A stretch of DNA of 64,000 bases from an uncultured Bacteroidales bacterium (GCA_937982115.1 CALJNE010000010.1:25230-89229), one strand, 5' to 3'. Counted from the first letter of the stretch, positions 36,529-45,726 are shown. A program made the numbers and translations. Notes: generated from the sequence alone by a model not told the origin.

Positions 36529-37641
36529 TCATTCTTTTTTAAAAACACCTCCGAAATTGGTCATTCTGTAATAATTCCTAAAATTTTTATATGTCTTTTT
36601 TTCTAATTCGATAAGTTCTTCGTCAGAAAGTTCGTCAATAAAACATGTAGGATCTTCGGCAAAAATATCGTTTGATTGATAGAAAGCCATGACTCTGCAC
36701 CCTCCGCATGTAAAATTGTATTTACAAGAACCGCATTTCCCTTTAAGGTTATTCCTATTTACAATCTTAACAAATAGTTCTGATTCAAAGAGAATCTCCT
36801 TTAGATTTTGTTTATAAACATTTCCGCCGGAAATATTATCTAATAAAAGAGGACATGGAGCAACCTCACCTTCAGGATTAATCCCATAGAATGATCCAAC
36901 CCAGCAACCCACTGAAGGATTTGTAGGGACTTTTGATGTTAAAGAATCTTGATTTGAATGTTTCTTATAATCATCCTCATTCAAAAAGAAAGGGACATAA
37001 CTTACATAACCTCGAAAATATTCCAACAACGCAGGATAAATTTTATTTTTCATGGTTTCTTTGTCAAACATCAGAGAATGACAAGGCGTATTTCTGGGAG
37101 TGAATGGAATTCTATTATATGGCAATTTCAGGTCATCAATATTTTTCAGAGTTTTATTAAAGCTATCGGCATTAAATTTTCCTACAGTAACACACATATT
37201 AATTGTAATGCCGTTTTTCTCTAAAAGCTCAATTATTTTTAATGTTTTTTCAGCATCAAAATCACGTGTTTCTACATTATCATAATCAAAAGAATTAATA
37301 CCTAATGAAATTAATATATTATCATTCAAAATGGATTTAAGTTTATCAATATTTTTTTGGTTGATGGTTGTTCCGTTAGAAACTATAGAAATTTTAAAAC
37401 CTATATCATTAGCAATTTTTAACAATTCAAAAGCATCTTTACGCAATAAAAATTCTCCGCCTGAAAAATCAATCATACGAGTGCCCAAATTCCATGCAGG
37501 TTCAAATACTCTTTCTACAATTAATTTTGTTGGAACATCAACATATTTCTGTTTTACATTTGATTTCGTTGAACAACACTTACAGTTCAAGTTACAATTT
37601 CGAGTTGCTTCAAAATATAATGTATGAAAAAGCGAATTCAT
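36529..37641 (-). CDS. Radical SAM/SPASM enzyme (C-terminal SPASM type)
   Basis: The ATG at 37641 is chosen over an in-frame TTG at 37653, giving 370 residues. The radical SAM motif CNLNCKCC is at C16/C20/C23 near the N-terminus, and FSGGEFLLR binds SAM. A complete C-terminal SPASM region follows: CWVGSFYGINPEGEVAPCP, then CGSCKYNFTCGGCR and a final Cys near DPTCF. This is the PqqE/anSME layout, with two auxiliary Fe-S clusters. It differs from the four N-terminal-module enzymes in the locus. Such enzymes often modify peptides, but no precursor peptide was seen nearby, so the substrate is open. It converges on the frameshifted gene with no gap. Confidence 0.87.
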   Translation of the reverse strand: MNSLFHTLYFEATRNCNLNCKCCSTKSNVKQKYVDVPTKLIVERVFEPAWNLGTRMIDFSGGEFLLRKDAFELLKIANDIGFKISIVSNGTTINQKNIDKLKSILNDNILISLGINSFDYDNVETRDFDAEKTLKIIELLEKNGITINMCVTVGKFNADSFNKTLKNIDDLKLPYNRIPFTPRNTPCHSLMFDKETMKNKIYPALLEYFRGYVSYVPFFLNEDDYKKHSNQDSLTSKVPTNPSVGCWVGSFYGINPEGEVAPCPLLLDNISGGNVYKQNLKEILFESELFVKIVNRNNLKGKCGSCKYNFTCGGCRVMAFYQSNDIFAEDPTCFIDELSDEELIELEKKTYKNFRNYYRMTNFGGVFKKE

Positions 37642-37690
37642 TTTTTTTTTCAAAGATACAAAGTTCTAACAAAAATTTTATCAAAAATCG

Positions 37691-37698
37691 TATATTTG
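37691..37698 (+). promoter_or_regulatory. Candidate -7 element of the acyl-chain cassette
   Basis: TATATTTG matches TAnnTTTG and lies 23 nt before the ATG at 37722, which supports that start over the longer open frame reaching back to 37494. Confidence 0.5.
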
Positions 37699-37721
37699 TA
37701 AAAATATTGTTATCCAATACT

Positions 37722-38534
37722 ATGACACTTACCGAAAAAACACATAACCTTGAAAAATGGGCAATAATTTTTGGTGGAACAGGAAGTTTCGGGTTAGCAA
37801 CTGCAAAACAATTAGTAAAAGATAATTTTAATTTAGTTTTAGTTTATCGAGAAAGGAAAACTTCACTATCCCAATTAGAGGATGCCCTGCTATTTTTGAG
37901 AAATAGTACAAAAACAATTGAATACAATTTGAATGCTAATCTGGCTATTAACAAAGAAACGATTATAAAATCACTTATTGAAGAATATAAATTAAATGGT
38001 AAAATTACTTTCGTTTTACACGCAATAGCTGATGGCAATTTAAATCCGATGTTTAATACAGAGAGCCAAAATTCTCTAAAGTACGAAGACTTTCTGCACA
38101 CCTTAGAAACAATGGGTTTAAGTTTATATGACTGGACAAAACGTCTTTTTGAAAACGGCCTTTTGAGTAACAAAACTTCAATTGTTGGATTAACAAGTGA
38201 AGGTACTCATAGATTTTTGCAGGATTACGCTGCTGTTGCATCAGCAAAAGCTGTTATGGAATCAAATATTAAATACATTGCTGTTGAAATGTGCAAATAC
38301 GGCATAAGAGCTAACTTGATTAATGCCGGAATAACCGATACAAAAGCTCTTAGATCCTTTCCAAAATATGCAGAATTTATTGATAAAGCAAAACAAAGAA
38401 ATCCTTATGGACGTCTTACAACTGCCGAAGATGTTGCAAAGGTAATAGCTTTTTTAGCTAAAGAGGAATCTGAATGGATAAATGGAACTGTCATTACTGT
38501 TGATGGCGGAGAACAATTAATAAGTTTTTATTAG
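37722..38534 (+). CDS. Short-chain dehydrogenase, enoyl-ACP reductase (FabL/FabI-like) candidate
   Basis: The 270-residue product starts at ATG 37722, just after the cofactor promoter and before the GGTGSFG dinucleotide loop. The catalytic Tyr and Lys occur as Y-x6-K (DYAAVASAK), which is the spacing of FabI/FabL enoyl-ACP reductases, not the YxxxK of FabG ketoreductases. INAGITDTKALRSFP and the C-terminal GTVITVDGG also resemble FabL. It is followed at 2 nt by a FabZ-like dehydratase, then by a ketosynthase and ACP, so it probably reduces the double bond made by the dehydratase. A divergent ketoreductase role cannot be excluded. Confidence 0.8.
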   Translation: MTLTEKTHNLEKWAIIFGGTGSFGLATAKQLVKDNFNLVLVYRERKTSLSQLEDALLFLRNSTKTIEYNLNANLAINKETIIKSLIEEYKLNGKITFVLHAIADGNLNPMFNTESQNSLKYEDFLHTLETMGLSLYDWTKRLFENGLLSNKTSIVGLTSEGTHRFLQDYAAVASAKAVMESNIKYIAVEMCKYGIRANLINAGITDTKALRSFPKYAEFIDKAKQRNPYGRLTTAEDVAKVIAFLAKEESEWINGTVITVDGGEQLISFY

Positions 38535-38536
38535 AT

Positions 38537-38974
38537 ATGAAGGATATAACTGCTAAAATACTTGAAGCTCTACCTTATGGACGAGAATTTTGTTTTGTTG
38601 ACTCAATAGATTATGTTGACGATAAAAAAATCATTGGGCATTATACTTTCACAGAAGATTTATTTTTCTATAACTCTCACTTTAAAGACAATCCCTATGT
38701 TCCCGGAGTTATTTTGATTGAAACTATGGGGCAAATCGGAATGGTTTCTCATCTGATTTTTATATTAAATGATTATAACTTTAATTTTTTACCTATTCTA
38801 TCAAACATAGAAGTTGAATTCTTTAAATCTCCAAAATATAATCAACAAGTAAGGGTAATTGGAGAAAAAATCTACTTCAGACATAATATTTTAAAATCTA
38901 AAGTAGAGATGTATGATTCAGAAAATAATTTAATATCAAAATTAACCGCAAATATAAAGGTATTACAAAAATGA
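38537..38974 (+). CDS. FabZ-like 3-hydroxyacyl-ACP dehydratase
   Basis: This 145-residue single hotdog-fold protein has the family active-site run SHFKDNPYVPGVILIETMGQ, with catalytic His48 and Glu62. It sits between the FabL-like reductase and the FabF-like synthase, which starts 4 nt before its end. It would dehydrate 3-hydroxyacyl-ACP, here probably on the dedicated ACP at 40254. It is shorter on the C-terminal side than FabA. The separate locus from any primary fatty-acid genes suggests a specialised acyl chain. Confidence 0.87.
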   Translation: MKDITAKILEALPYGREFCFVDSIDYVDDKKIIGHYTFTEDLFFYNSHFKDNPYVPGVILIETMGQIGMVSHLIFILNDYNFNFLPILSNIEVEFFKSPKYNQQVRVIGEKIYFRHNILKSKVEMYDSENNLISKLTANIKVLQK

Positions 38975-40251
38975 ACAGAAAAAGAGTTGTTGTAACAGGA
39001 ATGGGCATTGTAGCATCAAATGCTACAGGATTAGAAGATTTTCAAAATGCAATCAAAGAAGGAAAATCAGGGATTAGATTTCTACCTGAACTTCAAAAAC
39101 TCAATTTCGGCTGTCAGATTGGAGGTGTTCCAGATATTTCAAATTCAAAGTACGAAGATATTTTAGAGAAATATCATTTTGAAAATGCAGGACAAAATGT
39201 AAAATATTCATGTTTAGCAGCTGCTGAGGCCTGGCTTGATGCTGGATTAACCATCCCTGACCCTATAAATTCAGAAACAGATTATGAGACAGGAGTAATA
39301 ATTGGCAGCGGGGTTGGCAATATTGATGTGTTTACGGATAAAATATTCCCATTAGTATCGCAGGGCAGTGTTCGCAAGTTAAGAAGTCATACTGCCGAAT
39401 TTACTATGTTTAGTGCAGCAAGTGCCAATATTGCACTAATTCTTGGTTGTGGCAACCATATATCAGCAAATTCATCAACATGTTCAACGGGAGCTGAATC
39501 AATAATTTTAGGAGTAGAAAGAATCCGTAATGGGTTGGCAAAAAGAATGATTGTTGGAAGTTCTGAAATTGCTTCACCTTATGTTTGGGGGGCTTTCGAC
39601 TCTATGAGAGTTTTATGCAGAGATTATAATGATACTCCAGAAAAGGCAAGTCGTCCTATGAGTGCAAGTGCTGCCGGTTTCGTTCCCTCTGCAGGAGCCG
39701 GAGTGCTTATTTTAGAAGACATGGATTCAGCTTTAGAAAGAAAAGCAAGAATTTACGCCGAAATCTCAGGAGTTGCTTTAAACAGTGGTGGGCAACGTAA
39801 AGATGGAACTATGCAAGCTCCGGGAACAGAAGGTGTCAGACGATGCCTTCGTCAATCAATTGAAGATGCAGGAATTAATACCGAACAAATTGATTATATA
39901 TGTGGTCATTTAAGTTCTACTATGGCTGATGTACTTGAAATTAATAACTGGGCAGCTGTTTTAAACAGATATGGAAATGATTTCCCTTATATAAATTCCC
40001 TTAAATCAATTACAGGTCATGCACTTGGAGCTTCCGGCACTATTGAAACTATTGCTGCAATAATTCAAATGTATTATGGATTTCTCTTCCCCTCACTGAA
40101 CTGTGAAGATGTTCATAATAAAATAACTGACCTAATTAATCCGGATAAAATTGTTAGAAATACGATTTACACAAAAAATATTAATTTTGTCGCTAAAGCA
40201 AGTTTTGGATTTGGTGATATTAATGCATCGTTAATTTTAAAAAAAATATAG
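38971..40251 (+). CDS. Beta-ketoacyl-ACP synthase, FabF-like
   Basis: This 426-residue thiolase-fold condensing enzyme is the normal length for KAS II. The nucleophile is Cys171 in SSTCSTGAE, and the two histidines are His313 (ICGHLSS) and His350 (SITGHALGASG, with Lys345). The usual HGTST around the first histidine is replaced by GHLSST. Because Cys-His-His is complete it should condense malonyl-ACP with an acyl chain, unlike chain-length factors that lack the Cys. It overlaps the dehydratase by 4 nt and is followed 2 nt later by the ACP. The primary substrate is unknown. Confidence 0.92.
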   Translation: MNRKRVVVTGMGIVASNATGLEDFQNAIKEGKSGIRFLPELQKLNFGCQIGGVPDISNSKYEDILEKYHFENAGQNVKYSCLAAAEAWLDAGLTIPDPINSETDYETGVIIGSGVGNIDVFTDKIFPLVSQGSVRKLRSHTAEFTMFSAASANIALILGCGNHISANSSTCSTGAESIILGVERIRNGLAKRMIVGSSEIASPYVWGAFDSMRVLCRDYNDTPEKASRPMSASAAGFVPSAGAGVLILEDMDSALERKARIYAEISGVALNSGGQRKDGTMQAPGTEGVRRCLRQSIEDAGINTEQIDYICGHLSSTMADVLEINNWAAVLNRYGNDFPYINSLKSITGHALGASGTIETIAAIIQMYYGFLFPSLNCEDVHNKITDLINPDKIVRNTIYTKNINFVAKASFGFGDINASLILKKI

Positions 40252-40253
40252 AT

Positions 40254-40487
40254 ATGTTTGAAAAAATATTAAAAATCATAGAAAAATATTCTTTTAACAA
40301 AGATTTAGTGAAAAATGCTAAACCTGAATCAAAGATTATTGCAGATTTAAATATCAATTCAACAAGAATTGTTGACATCATCCTCGACGTTGAAGAAGAG
40401 TTTAATATAGAAGTTGAGGATACTATGCTTGAAAAGTTAATAACAGTTGGCGATCTTCAAAAATACGTTGAAAGTAAAATTTCTTAA
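40254..40487 (+). CDS. Acyl carrier protein
   Basis: The 77-residue acidic protein has the ACP four-helix pattern. The phosphopantetheine site is DLNINSTRIVDIILDVEEEF with Ser36. The usual DSL triplet reads NST here, a divergent but still serine-containing site. It closes the cassette reductase-dehydratase-synthase-ACP. A dedicated ACP with these enzymes suggests assembly of a special acyl chain for the exported product. Confidence 0.87.
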   Translation: MFEKILKIIEKYSFNKDLVKNAKPESKIIADLNINSTRIVDIILDVEEEFNIEVEDTMLEKLITVGDLQKYVESKIS

Positions 40488-40513
40488 TTTATAATTACAT
40501 CCTTATTAAATTA

Positions 40514-41476
40514 ATGAGTAATCATCTAATTGATATTCTGATTTTAACACACAATCACAAAAAGTTTATAGCGAATTGTCTTGATACGATATTAGCTCAA
40601 AAGACAAATTTCAGTTTTAAAATTATTATTCTTGATGACTGCTCAAATGATGGAACAAATGATATTTTAGAAAAATATAAAAATAACAACAAAGATAAAA
40701 TTGAGTTATATTTTAATGAAACAAATCAAGGTGTTATAAAATCCGTTAAATATCTTTCAACCAAAATCAATTCCAGGTACGTTACATTTCTGGATGGAGA
40801 TGATTATTGGTGCTATGACAACAAGTTACAGAAACAAATAGATTTTCTCGAAAATAATCCTGATTATGCCGGTTGTTTCCATGATGCCATAATTAAGCAG
40901 GAGACCACCGGAGATGATGAATATCTGAAAAAAACTCAAAGTCAATGGAAAACTTATTCTCAGTTTAATAAATATTCATCGGATTTCATGCCCTGGGCAC
41001 TAATTGAAAGAAATATAATTCCTACAGCCTCATTGGTTTTTAGAAAAATAAATTTAGCTGCTTTTATGGATAACTATACGGCAAAAGAATTTTCTTTAAG
41101 CTGGGCTTTGCATCTGGAAATTATTAAAAATTCAAAACTCAAATATTTTAACGAAACCTGGTCAGTTTACAGAGACCACCCCCAAGGTTACTCAAAAAAA
41201 AATAAACTCACCGATTTTAAATATAACAATATTCGAATTCTTGAAAATCTGCTTAAAGACCCTGCATGGAATTACTACAAAGCCGATATATACAGAAGCA
41301 TTTGTAATGAATACAGAATGATTTTAAAATCAAGTTTTAAGACAATAGACTCATTTAAAGAATATAAAAAATTATTAAAACAATACTCAAAATACTTAAA
41401 ACTGGCACAAAAAGAGGACATTAAACAGCTAAAAGACGATTACTATTATGTGCGGAATAACCGGATGGTGGAGTAA
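40514..41476 (+). CDS. Family 2 glycosyltransferase
   Basis: The 320-residue GT-A protein begins with DILILTHNHKKFI, has the nucleotide-binding LDDCSNDGT (Asp41/Asp42) and the metal-binding LDGDDYW (94-100). The C-terminal part has YRDHPQGYSKK. GT2 enzymes add one sugar from a nucleotide donor on the cytoplasmic face. It overlaps the asparagine synthetase by 29 nt and follows the ACP by 26 nt, so it is likely in the same transcript. Donor and acceptor unknown. Confidence 0.9.
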   Translation: MSNHLIDILILTHNHKKFIANCLDTILAQKTNFSFKIIILDDCSNDGTNDILEKYKNNNKDKIELYFNETNQGVIKSVKYLSTKINSRYVTFLDGDDYWCYDNKLQKQIDFLENNPDYAGCFHDAIIKQETTGDDEYLKKTQSQWKTYSQFNKYSSDFMPWALIERNIIPTASLVFRKINLAAFMDNYTAKEFSLSWALHLEIIKNSKLKYFNETWSVYRDHPQGYSKKNKLTDFKYNNIRILENLLKDPAWNYYKADIYRSICNEYRMILKSSFKTIDSFKEYKKLLKQYSKYLKLAQKEDIKQLKDDYYYVRNNRMVE

Positions 41477-43232
41477 ATCCAAAAAAATAGATATCGGACT
41501 GTTTAACTCTATGCGTGATACTCTAACACATAGAGGTCCTGATGGATTTGGCACGTATTACTCAGAAAATAACAACATAGCTCTGGGGCATCGTCGCTTA
41601 GCGTTTATAGATTTAAGTGATAATGCCGCTCAACCAATCTGCAACGAAGACGGGACTATCCTGCTAAGCCTTAACGGAGAAATTTATAATTACACTGAAA
41701 TCAAACAAAAACTTCCCGAAAACAAACATCACTTCAAATCCCAAAGTGATTCGGAAGTATTGTTGCACGCCTACGAAGAATGGGGAACAGATATGATTCC
41801 CATGCTCGAAGGAATGTTTGCCTTTGCTCTATGGGATGAAAATAAAAATCTACTTATTCTGGCTCGCGACAGATTTGGAATAAAACCTCTCTACTACTAT
41901 AAAGATGAAAATCAAATAATTTTTGCATCCGAAATTAAAGCTATCATTAGCAACCCCGACATCAAAAGAGAAATAGACTATTCAGCTCTTTGTGATTTTC
42001 TCAAATATAGATATGTCCCGTCACCTAAATCAATTTTTAAAAATATCTACAAAATTGAGCCTGCAACATATTTAGAAATTAACAATAACTTTAACTGTAA
42101 AAAAACTGAGTACTTTAAATTCAACATTTCAAATCGAGATTTCAGGTTTAAAGATCTGGTTAAAGAGGTTGAAAGAATTTTATCGGATTCAGTAAAAATA
42201 CATATAAGGTCCGACGTCCCTATTGGTTCTTTTCTTAGCGGAGGTTACGATTCTACTGCAATGGTTCACTTTTACAAAAAACATTGCAAAAATTTCAATA
42301 CATTTTCAATTGGTTTTAAAGACTGGGAAAATTCGGAAGACCAGTATGCTAAGATAATTTCTGAAATATACGAGACAAATCATTTCAAACAGATTCTGAA
42401 TGAAACATCTTTCGATGTGCTGGAAAAACTCATGTATTATTACGATGAACCGATTGCAGATATATCAATAATTCCTACATATTTTGTATCTCAACTTGCA
42501 AGAAAAGAAAACAAAGCTGTTCTTTCCGGAGAAGGAGCTGATGAACTATTTGCCGGATATACATGGCACAGAAAATACCTATGGCATATTTCACGAAAAC
42601 AAATCAGAGATGCTAAAAAATGGGGATGGGAATTGCCTGTGAATTATTTCGATATAGAAAGCTATTCAAAAGCAATGGCAATGGGAGAATTTAATGCAGA
42701 TGAAATGAAACAATTGCTAACCCCTGCCCTGCATCAATACATTCCCGAAAATACAAATTATTTTTACGAGAAGTTTTTTAATGAGGATATACCAGCACCA
42801 AAAAGATTTCAGATTCTTGACATTAAAGGTTTCATGGGCGAATTAGTTCTCACCAAAGTTGACAGAGCAAGTATGGCCAATTCACTCGAAGTAAGAGTGC
42901 CTTTTTTAAATACCAAACTTTGTAATTTAATGCTCAGCCTTAGCCCTAATGTATATTTCGATGAAAAAATTCAAAAGCCTGTTATCAGGAAAATTCTTAA
43001 GAAAAAAGTTCCCCGAAAAATTTTAAACCGAAAAAAACAAGGCTTTACAGGACCGGATCAGTATTACATGAATTTTGAAAAATATCGCAAAATTTTAAAC
43101 GATTCTACCCTAATCAGAAATAACATAATAAATAAGGAACCCGTCGAAAATTATTTTCAAAACAAAGACCATTGGCGTTTATGGAAAATTTCTGTGCTTG
43201 AGTTATGGTATAAAACATGGATTAGTCAATGA
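41448..43232 (+). CDS. asnB: Glutamine-hydrolysing asparagine synthetase family protein
   Basis: The 594-residue product begins MCGITGWW, so Cys2 is the glutaminase nucleophile and fixes the start even though it overlaps the GT2 gene by 29 nt. RGPDGFG and NGEIYN belong to the class II amidotransferase domain. SGGYDS at 264-269 is the PP-loop of the synthetase domain, and VDRASMANSLEVRVPFL follows. In glycan loci such proteins often amidate a sugar carboxylate and are not needed for free asparagine. It is followed by a 4-nt overlap with the fourth N-SPASM radical SAM gene. Either role is possible. Confidence 0.9.
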   Translation: MCGITGWWSKSKKIDIGLFNSMRDTLTHRGPDGFGTYYSENNNIALGHRRLAFIDLSDNAAQPICNEDGTILLSLNGEIYNYTEIKQKLPENKHHFKSQSDSEVLLHAYEEWGTDMIPMLEGMFAFALWDENKNLLILARDRFGIKPLYYYKDENQIIFASEIKAIISNPDIKREIDYSALCDFLKYRYVPSPKSIFKNIYKIEPATYLEINNNFNCKKTEYFKFNISNRDFRFKDLVKEVERILSDSVKIHIRSDVPIGSFLSGGYDSTAMVHFYKKHCKNFNTFSIGFKDWENSEDQYAKIISEIYETNHFKQILNETSFDVLEKLMYYYDEPIADISIIPTYFVSQLARKENKAVLSGEGADELFAGYTWHRKYLWHISRKQIRDAKKWGWELPVNYFDIESYSKAMAMGEFNADEMKQLLTPALHQYIPENTNYFYEKFFNEDIPAPKRFQILDIKGFMGELVLTKVDRASMANSLEVRVPFLNTKLCNLMLSLSPNVYFDEKIQKPVIRKILKKKVPRKILNRKKQGFTGPDQYYMNFEKYRKILNDSTLIRNNIINKEPVENYFQNKDHWRLWKISVLELWYKTWISQ

Positions 43233-44539
43233 TTTTCGGAAAAATAAAAAATATTAAAGCAGATCTTAGCCCCAAAGAATTCTCTGAAATTTCGAGCAAA
43301 AGAATTTGTAATGCTCCTTACAGTGCTTTGTATTTTCATCCCGATGGTCAGGTTACGGCTTGCTGTTTGAATAAAAATAATTTCTATTTCGGATATTATC
43401 CAGAAAATAATTTAAAGCAAATATTAAAATCTATTCCCCGCAAACTCCAACAAAAATATATTTCTGCCGGCAACTTTCAGCTTGGATGTAGAACCTGTCT
43501 TGAAAATATCAGAGCAAATAATTTTTCCGGACTGATGTTGAACATTTACAATCCCTACAACAAAAAAACAATACAAAGAATTGATTTTGAATTATCGCAC
43601 TTTTGTAATCTTGATTGCATAATGTGTCTCAGAGATAAATCCGGAAAATCCGACAATATTTACGATGCCGATTTTTTTTCTGAATTGAAACCACTATTGA
43701 ATAAACTTAATTTTACAAATTTTGCAGGCGGTGAACCATTTCTTATTAAAGAATATTATAAAATATGGTATTATCTTCTTGATAATAATCCTGAAGGTGA
43801 AATTTACGTTCAAACAAACGGCACAATATTAAACGACGAAATTAAAAAACTCCTGCAAAATAAAAACTTCCGTGTTGGAATCTCAATTGATGCAGTAAAA
43901 AAAGAAACTTATGAAAAAATCCGGAGAAATGCTGATTTTGAAAAAACTATTGAAAACTTTGAGCATTTTAATTCACTTGCAAAAATAAAAAATCAGACTT
44001 TACAGATTTCTGTTTGTCCGATAAGAGTGAATAGAAATGAAATACATGAAATTATAAGCTATTTTGATCAAAGAAATTGTGAAGTCTTTTTTAACACTGT
44101 AGATTTTCCGAAAAATTTAAGCCTTAAGTATTTGAACTCAGCTGAACTAAAAAAATTAGTTGAATATTACAGTGAAATTTTTAAAGAACTAGACTTGAAA
44201 AACGATAAAAATAAATATGCCTTTAACGGATTTTTGCAACAATTAATAAATTGGCATAAAAATTCCATAACAAGAGAAGCTGAGTCTGTCATTGTTTTAA
44301 AAGAGAAAGTCATTGAGAATCTAAAGTCAATTCAAACAAAATATCCTGAAATTTACGCTGAGATATTAAAAAATTTACCGAACAGTTGGTATGTTGATAA
44401 AACAAAATATAAAGAAATACAAGATATTGATTATGAATCAAGAATAAATCAGTTATTAGAAGCCGGTAAAACTAAAGCCGAAATTATTAATATTGCAAAA
44501 GAATTTTTCGAATTGTATCCTTACGAAAATTTAGACTGA
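43229..44539 (+). CDS. Radical SAM enzyme with N-terminal SPASM-like module (paralogue D)
   Basis: The 436-residue product matches paralogues A-C in plan. The cysteines C27, C45-C46, C87 and C90 form the N-terminal module, and the radical SAM site CNLDCIMC is at C126/C130/C133. FAGGEPFLIKEYYKIW follows. The tryptophan-containing phrase VWEG/VWNG of A and C is replaced by ILKSIP, so this copy is the most divergent in that region. It is coupled to asnB (4-nt overlap) and to the next transferase (1-nt overlap). Confidence 0.85.
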   Translation: MIFGKIKNIKADLSPKEFSEISSKRICNAPYSALYFHPDGQVTACCLNKNNFYFGYYPENNLKQILKSIPRKLQQKYISAGNFQLGCRTCLENIRANNFSGLMLNIYNPYNKKTIQRIDFELSHFCNLDCIMCLRDKSGKSDNIYDADFFSELKPLLNKLNFTNFAGGEPFLIKEYYKIWYYLLDNNPEGEIYVQTNGTILNDEIKKLLQNKNFRVGISIDAVKKETYEKIRRNADFEKTIENFEHFNSLAKIKNQTLQISVCPIRVNRNEIHEIISYFDQRNCEVFFNTVDFPKNLSLKYLNSAELKKLVEYYSEIFKELDLKNDKNKYAFNGFLQQLINWHKNSITREAESVIVLKEKVIENLKSIQTKYPEIYAEILKNLPNSWYVDKTKYKEIQDIDYESRINQLLEAGKTKAEIINIAKEFFELYPYENLD

Positions 44540-45726
44540 TGAATAAATTTGTATTTGTAGTTTGTGGAGGAAAAGAACATATTTCGGAATTAAATTTTTC
44601 ATTAAAATTTTTAAGAAAATTTACCAAAAATGAAATTTTAGTTCTTACAGATCACAAACGCAATGAAATAAGAATTGATCATGACAAAGTTATTCAGTTA
44701 GAAACTCCCGAAAATTTCAATAATCATCAGGCGAGCATTTACATAAAAACAGGCTTAAACAAATTTCTGGAAAAAGGACATTTATATTGCTATCTGGATG
44801 GAGACATTGTTGCCATAAGTGAAAAAGTTGATAATATTTTTGATTATTTTCAATCTCCCATAACTTTTGCTAAAGATCATTGTCCGATAAATGAATTTTC
44901 GCCCCATGCAATGAATTGTAATTGTATGGAAGAAAATGCCAAAGAAGAAGAAATCTTTAATGCAAAACTATCTGAATTATTCAATAAAATTAATCTAACA
45001 AACCCTAAAATAAAAAAACAAACCGAAGAACTTCTTGGAATTTTCAATACATACAGAAAAAAACCTTTTAAATACTTTTTTAAAAATATTTTTTATCTCA
45101 CAAAAAGGTATGTTTTACCCTTAAAAGATTTTACACTTGGAGGATACAGGTTCAACAAAAAAACAAAATGTTGGTTTAATAAAAATAATGAGATTGTATT
45201 ATTCGACTATCCTTATTATGAAAAAAGACTTTGGGGGACAAGCGGAATAAGATTTAACAAAGAAGGAAATTACTGGGAAACTAAAGAAGGTAAAAAATTT
45301 GAATTTAAAGCTCCTAATTGTAATCACCTTGTTGAATATCTAAAAAAAGAATATAAGGTTTCCATTCCCGAAAATTGGCAACAATGGAATGGAGGAGTTT
45401 TCCTGTTCGACGACAGTTCCGATGAATTTTTAAACTATTGGCATCAACAAACCATAAAAGAATTTTCAAATCCATATACCAAAACAAGAGATCAGGGCAC
45501 TCTAGCATTGAGCGTTTGGAAATTTGGATTACAAAATCATCCTACTCTGCCTGAAGAATTTAATTGGATTACAGAATATGAAAAGAATCTTATAGATTGG
45601 TCTCCTGAAAAAGGTTATACAAAAGACGGCTTTAAAACAACCTTCAACCCGATATTACTCCATATCTATCATGAATGGGGAAATGACAACTGGAATATCT
45701 GGAAATCATTAAAACAAATTGATTAA
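44539..45726 (+). CDS. GT-A-fold glycosyltransferase-like protein
   Basis: The 395-residue protein starts MNKFVFVVCGG and has a DxD motif in YLDGDIVA (Asp87/Asp89). WNGGVFLFDD, RDQGTLALSVWKFG and a final HIYHEWGND are typical of nucleotide-diphospho-sugar transferases related to GT8. A long insert (about 110-260) is unlike classic GT8 enzymes. It is the last gene of the locus, begins on the stop codon of paralogue D and is followed by 260 nt without a gene. It probably adds a sugar to the product; specificity unknown. Confidence 0.72.
   Translation: MNKFVFVVCGGKEHISELNFSLKFLRKFTKNEILVLTDHKRNEIRIDHDKVIQLETPENFNNHQASIYIKTGLNKFLEKGHLYCYLDGDIVAISEKVDNIFDYFQSPITFAKDHCPINEFSPHAMNCNCMEENAKEEEIFNAKLSELFNKINLTNPKIKKQTEELLGIFNTYRKKPFKYFFKNIFYLTKRYVLPLKDFTLGGYRFNKKTKCWFNKNNEIVLFDYPYYEKRLWGTSGIRFNKEGNYWETKEGKKFEFKAPNCNHLVEYLKKEYKVSIPENWQQWNGGVFLFDDSSDEFLNYWHQQTIKEFSNPYTKTRDQGTLALSVWKFGLQNHPTLPEEFNWITEYEKNLIDWSPEKGYTKDGFKTTFNPILLHIYHEWGNDNWNIWKSLKQID

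Noticed and set aside
37494..37721. Upstream extension of the SDR frame (start at 37494)
   Set aside because: The extra residues overlap the antisense radical SAM gene, look non-coding, and a -7 box lies at 37691-37698. ATG 37722 begins right before the nucleotide-binding strand.
5408..45726. Genomic island with integrase, tRNA or IS borders
   Set aside because: The locus looks accessory, but no integrase, transposase, tRNA or direct-repeat ends were found in this window, so mobility cannot be claimed.
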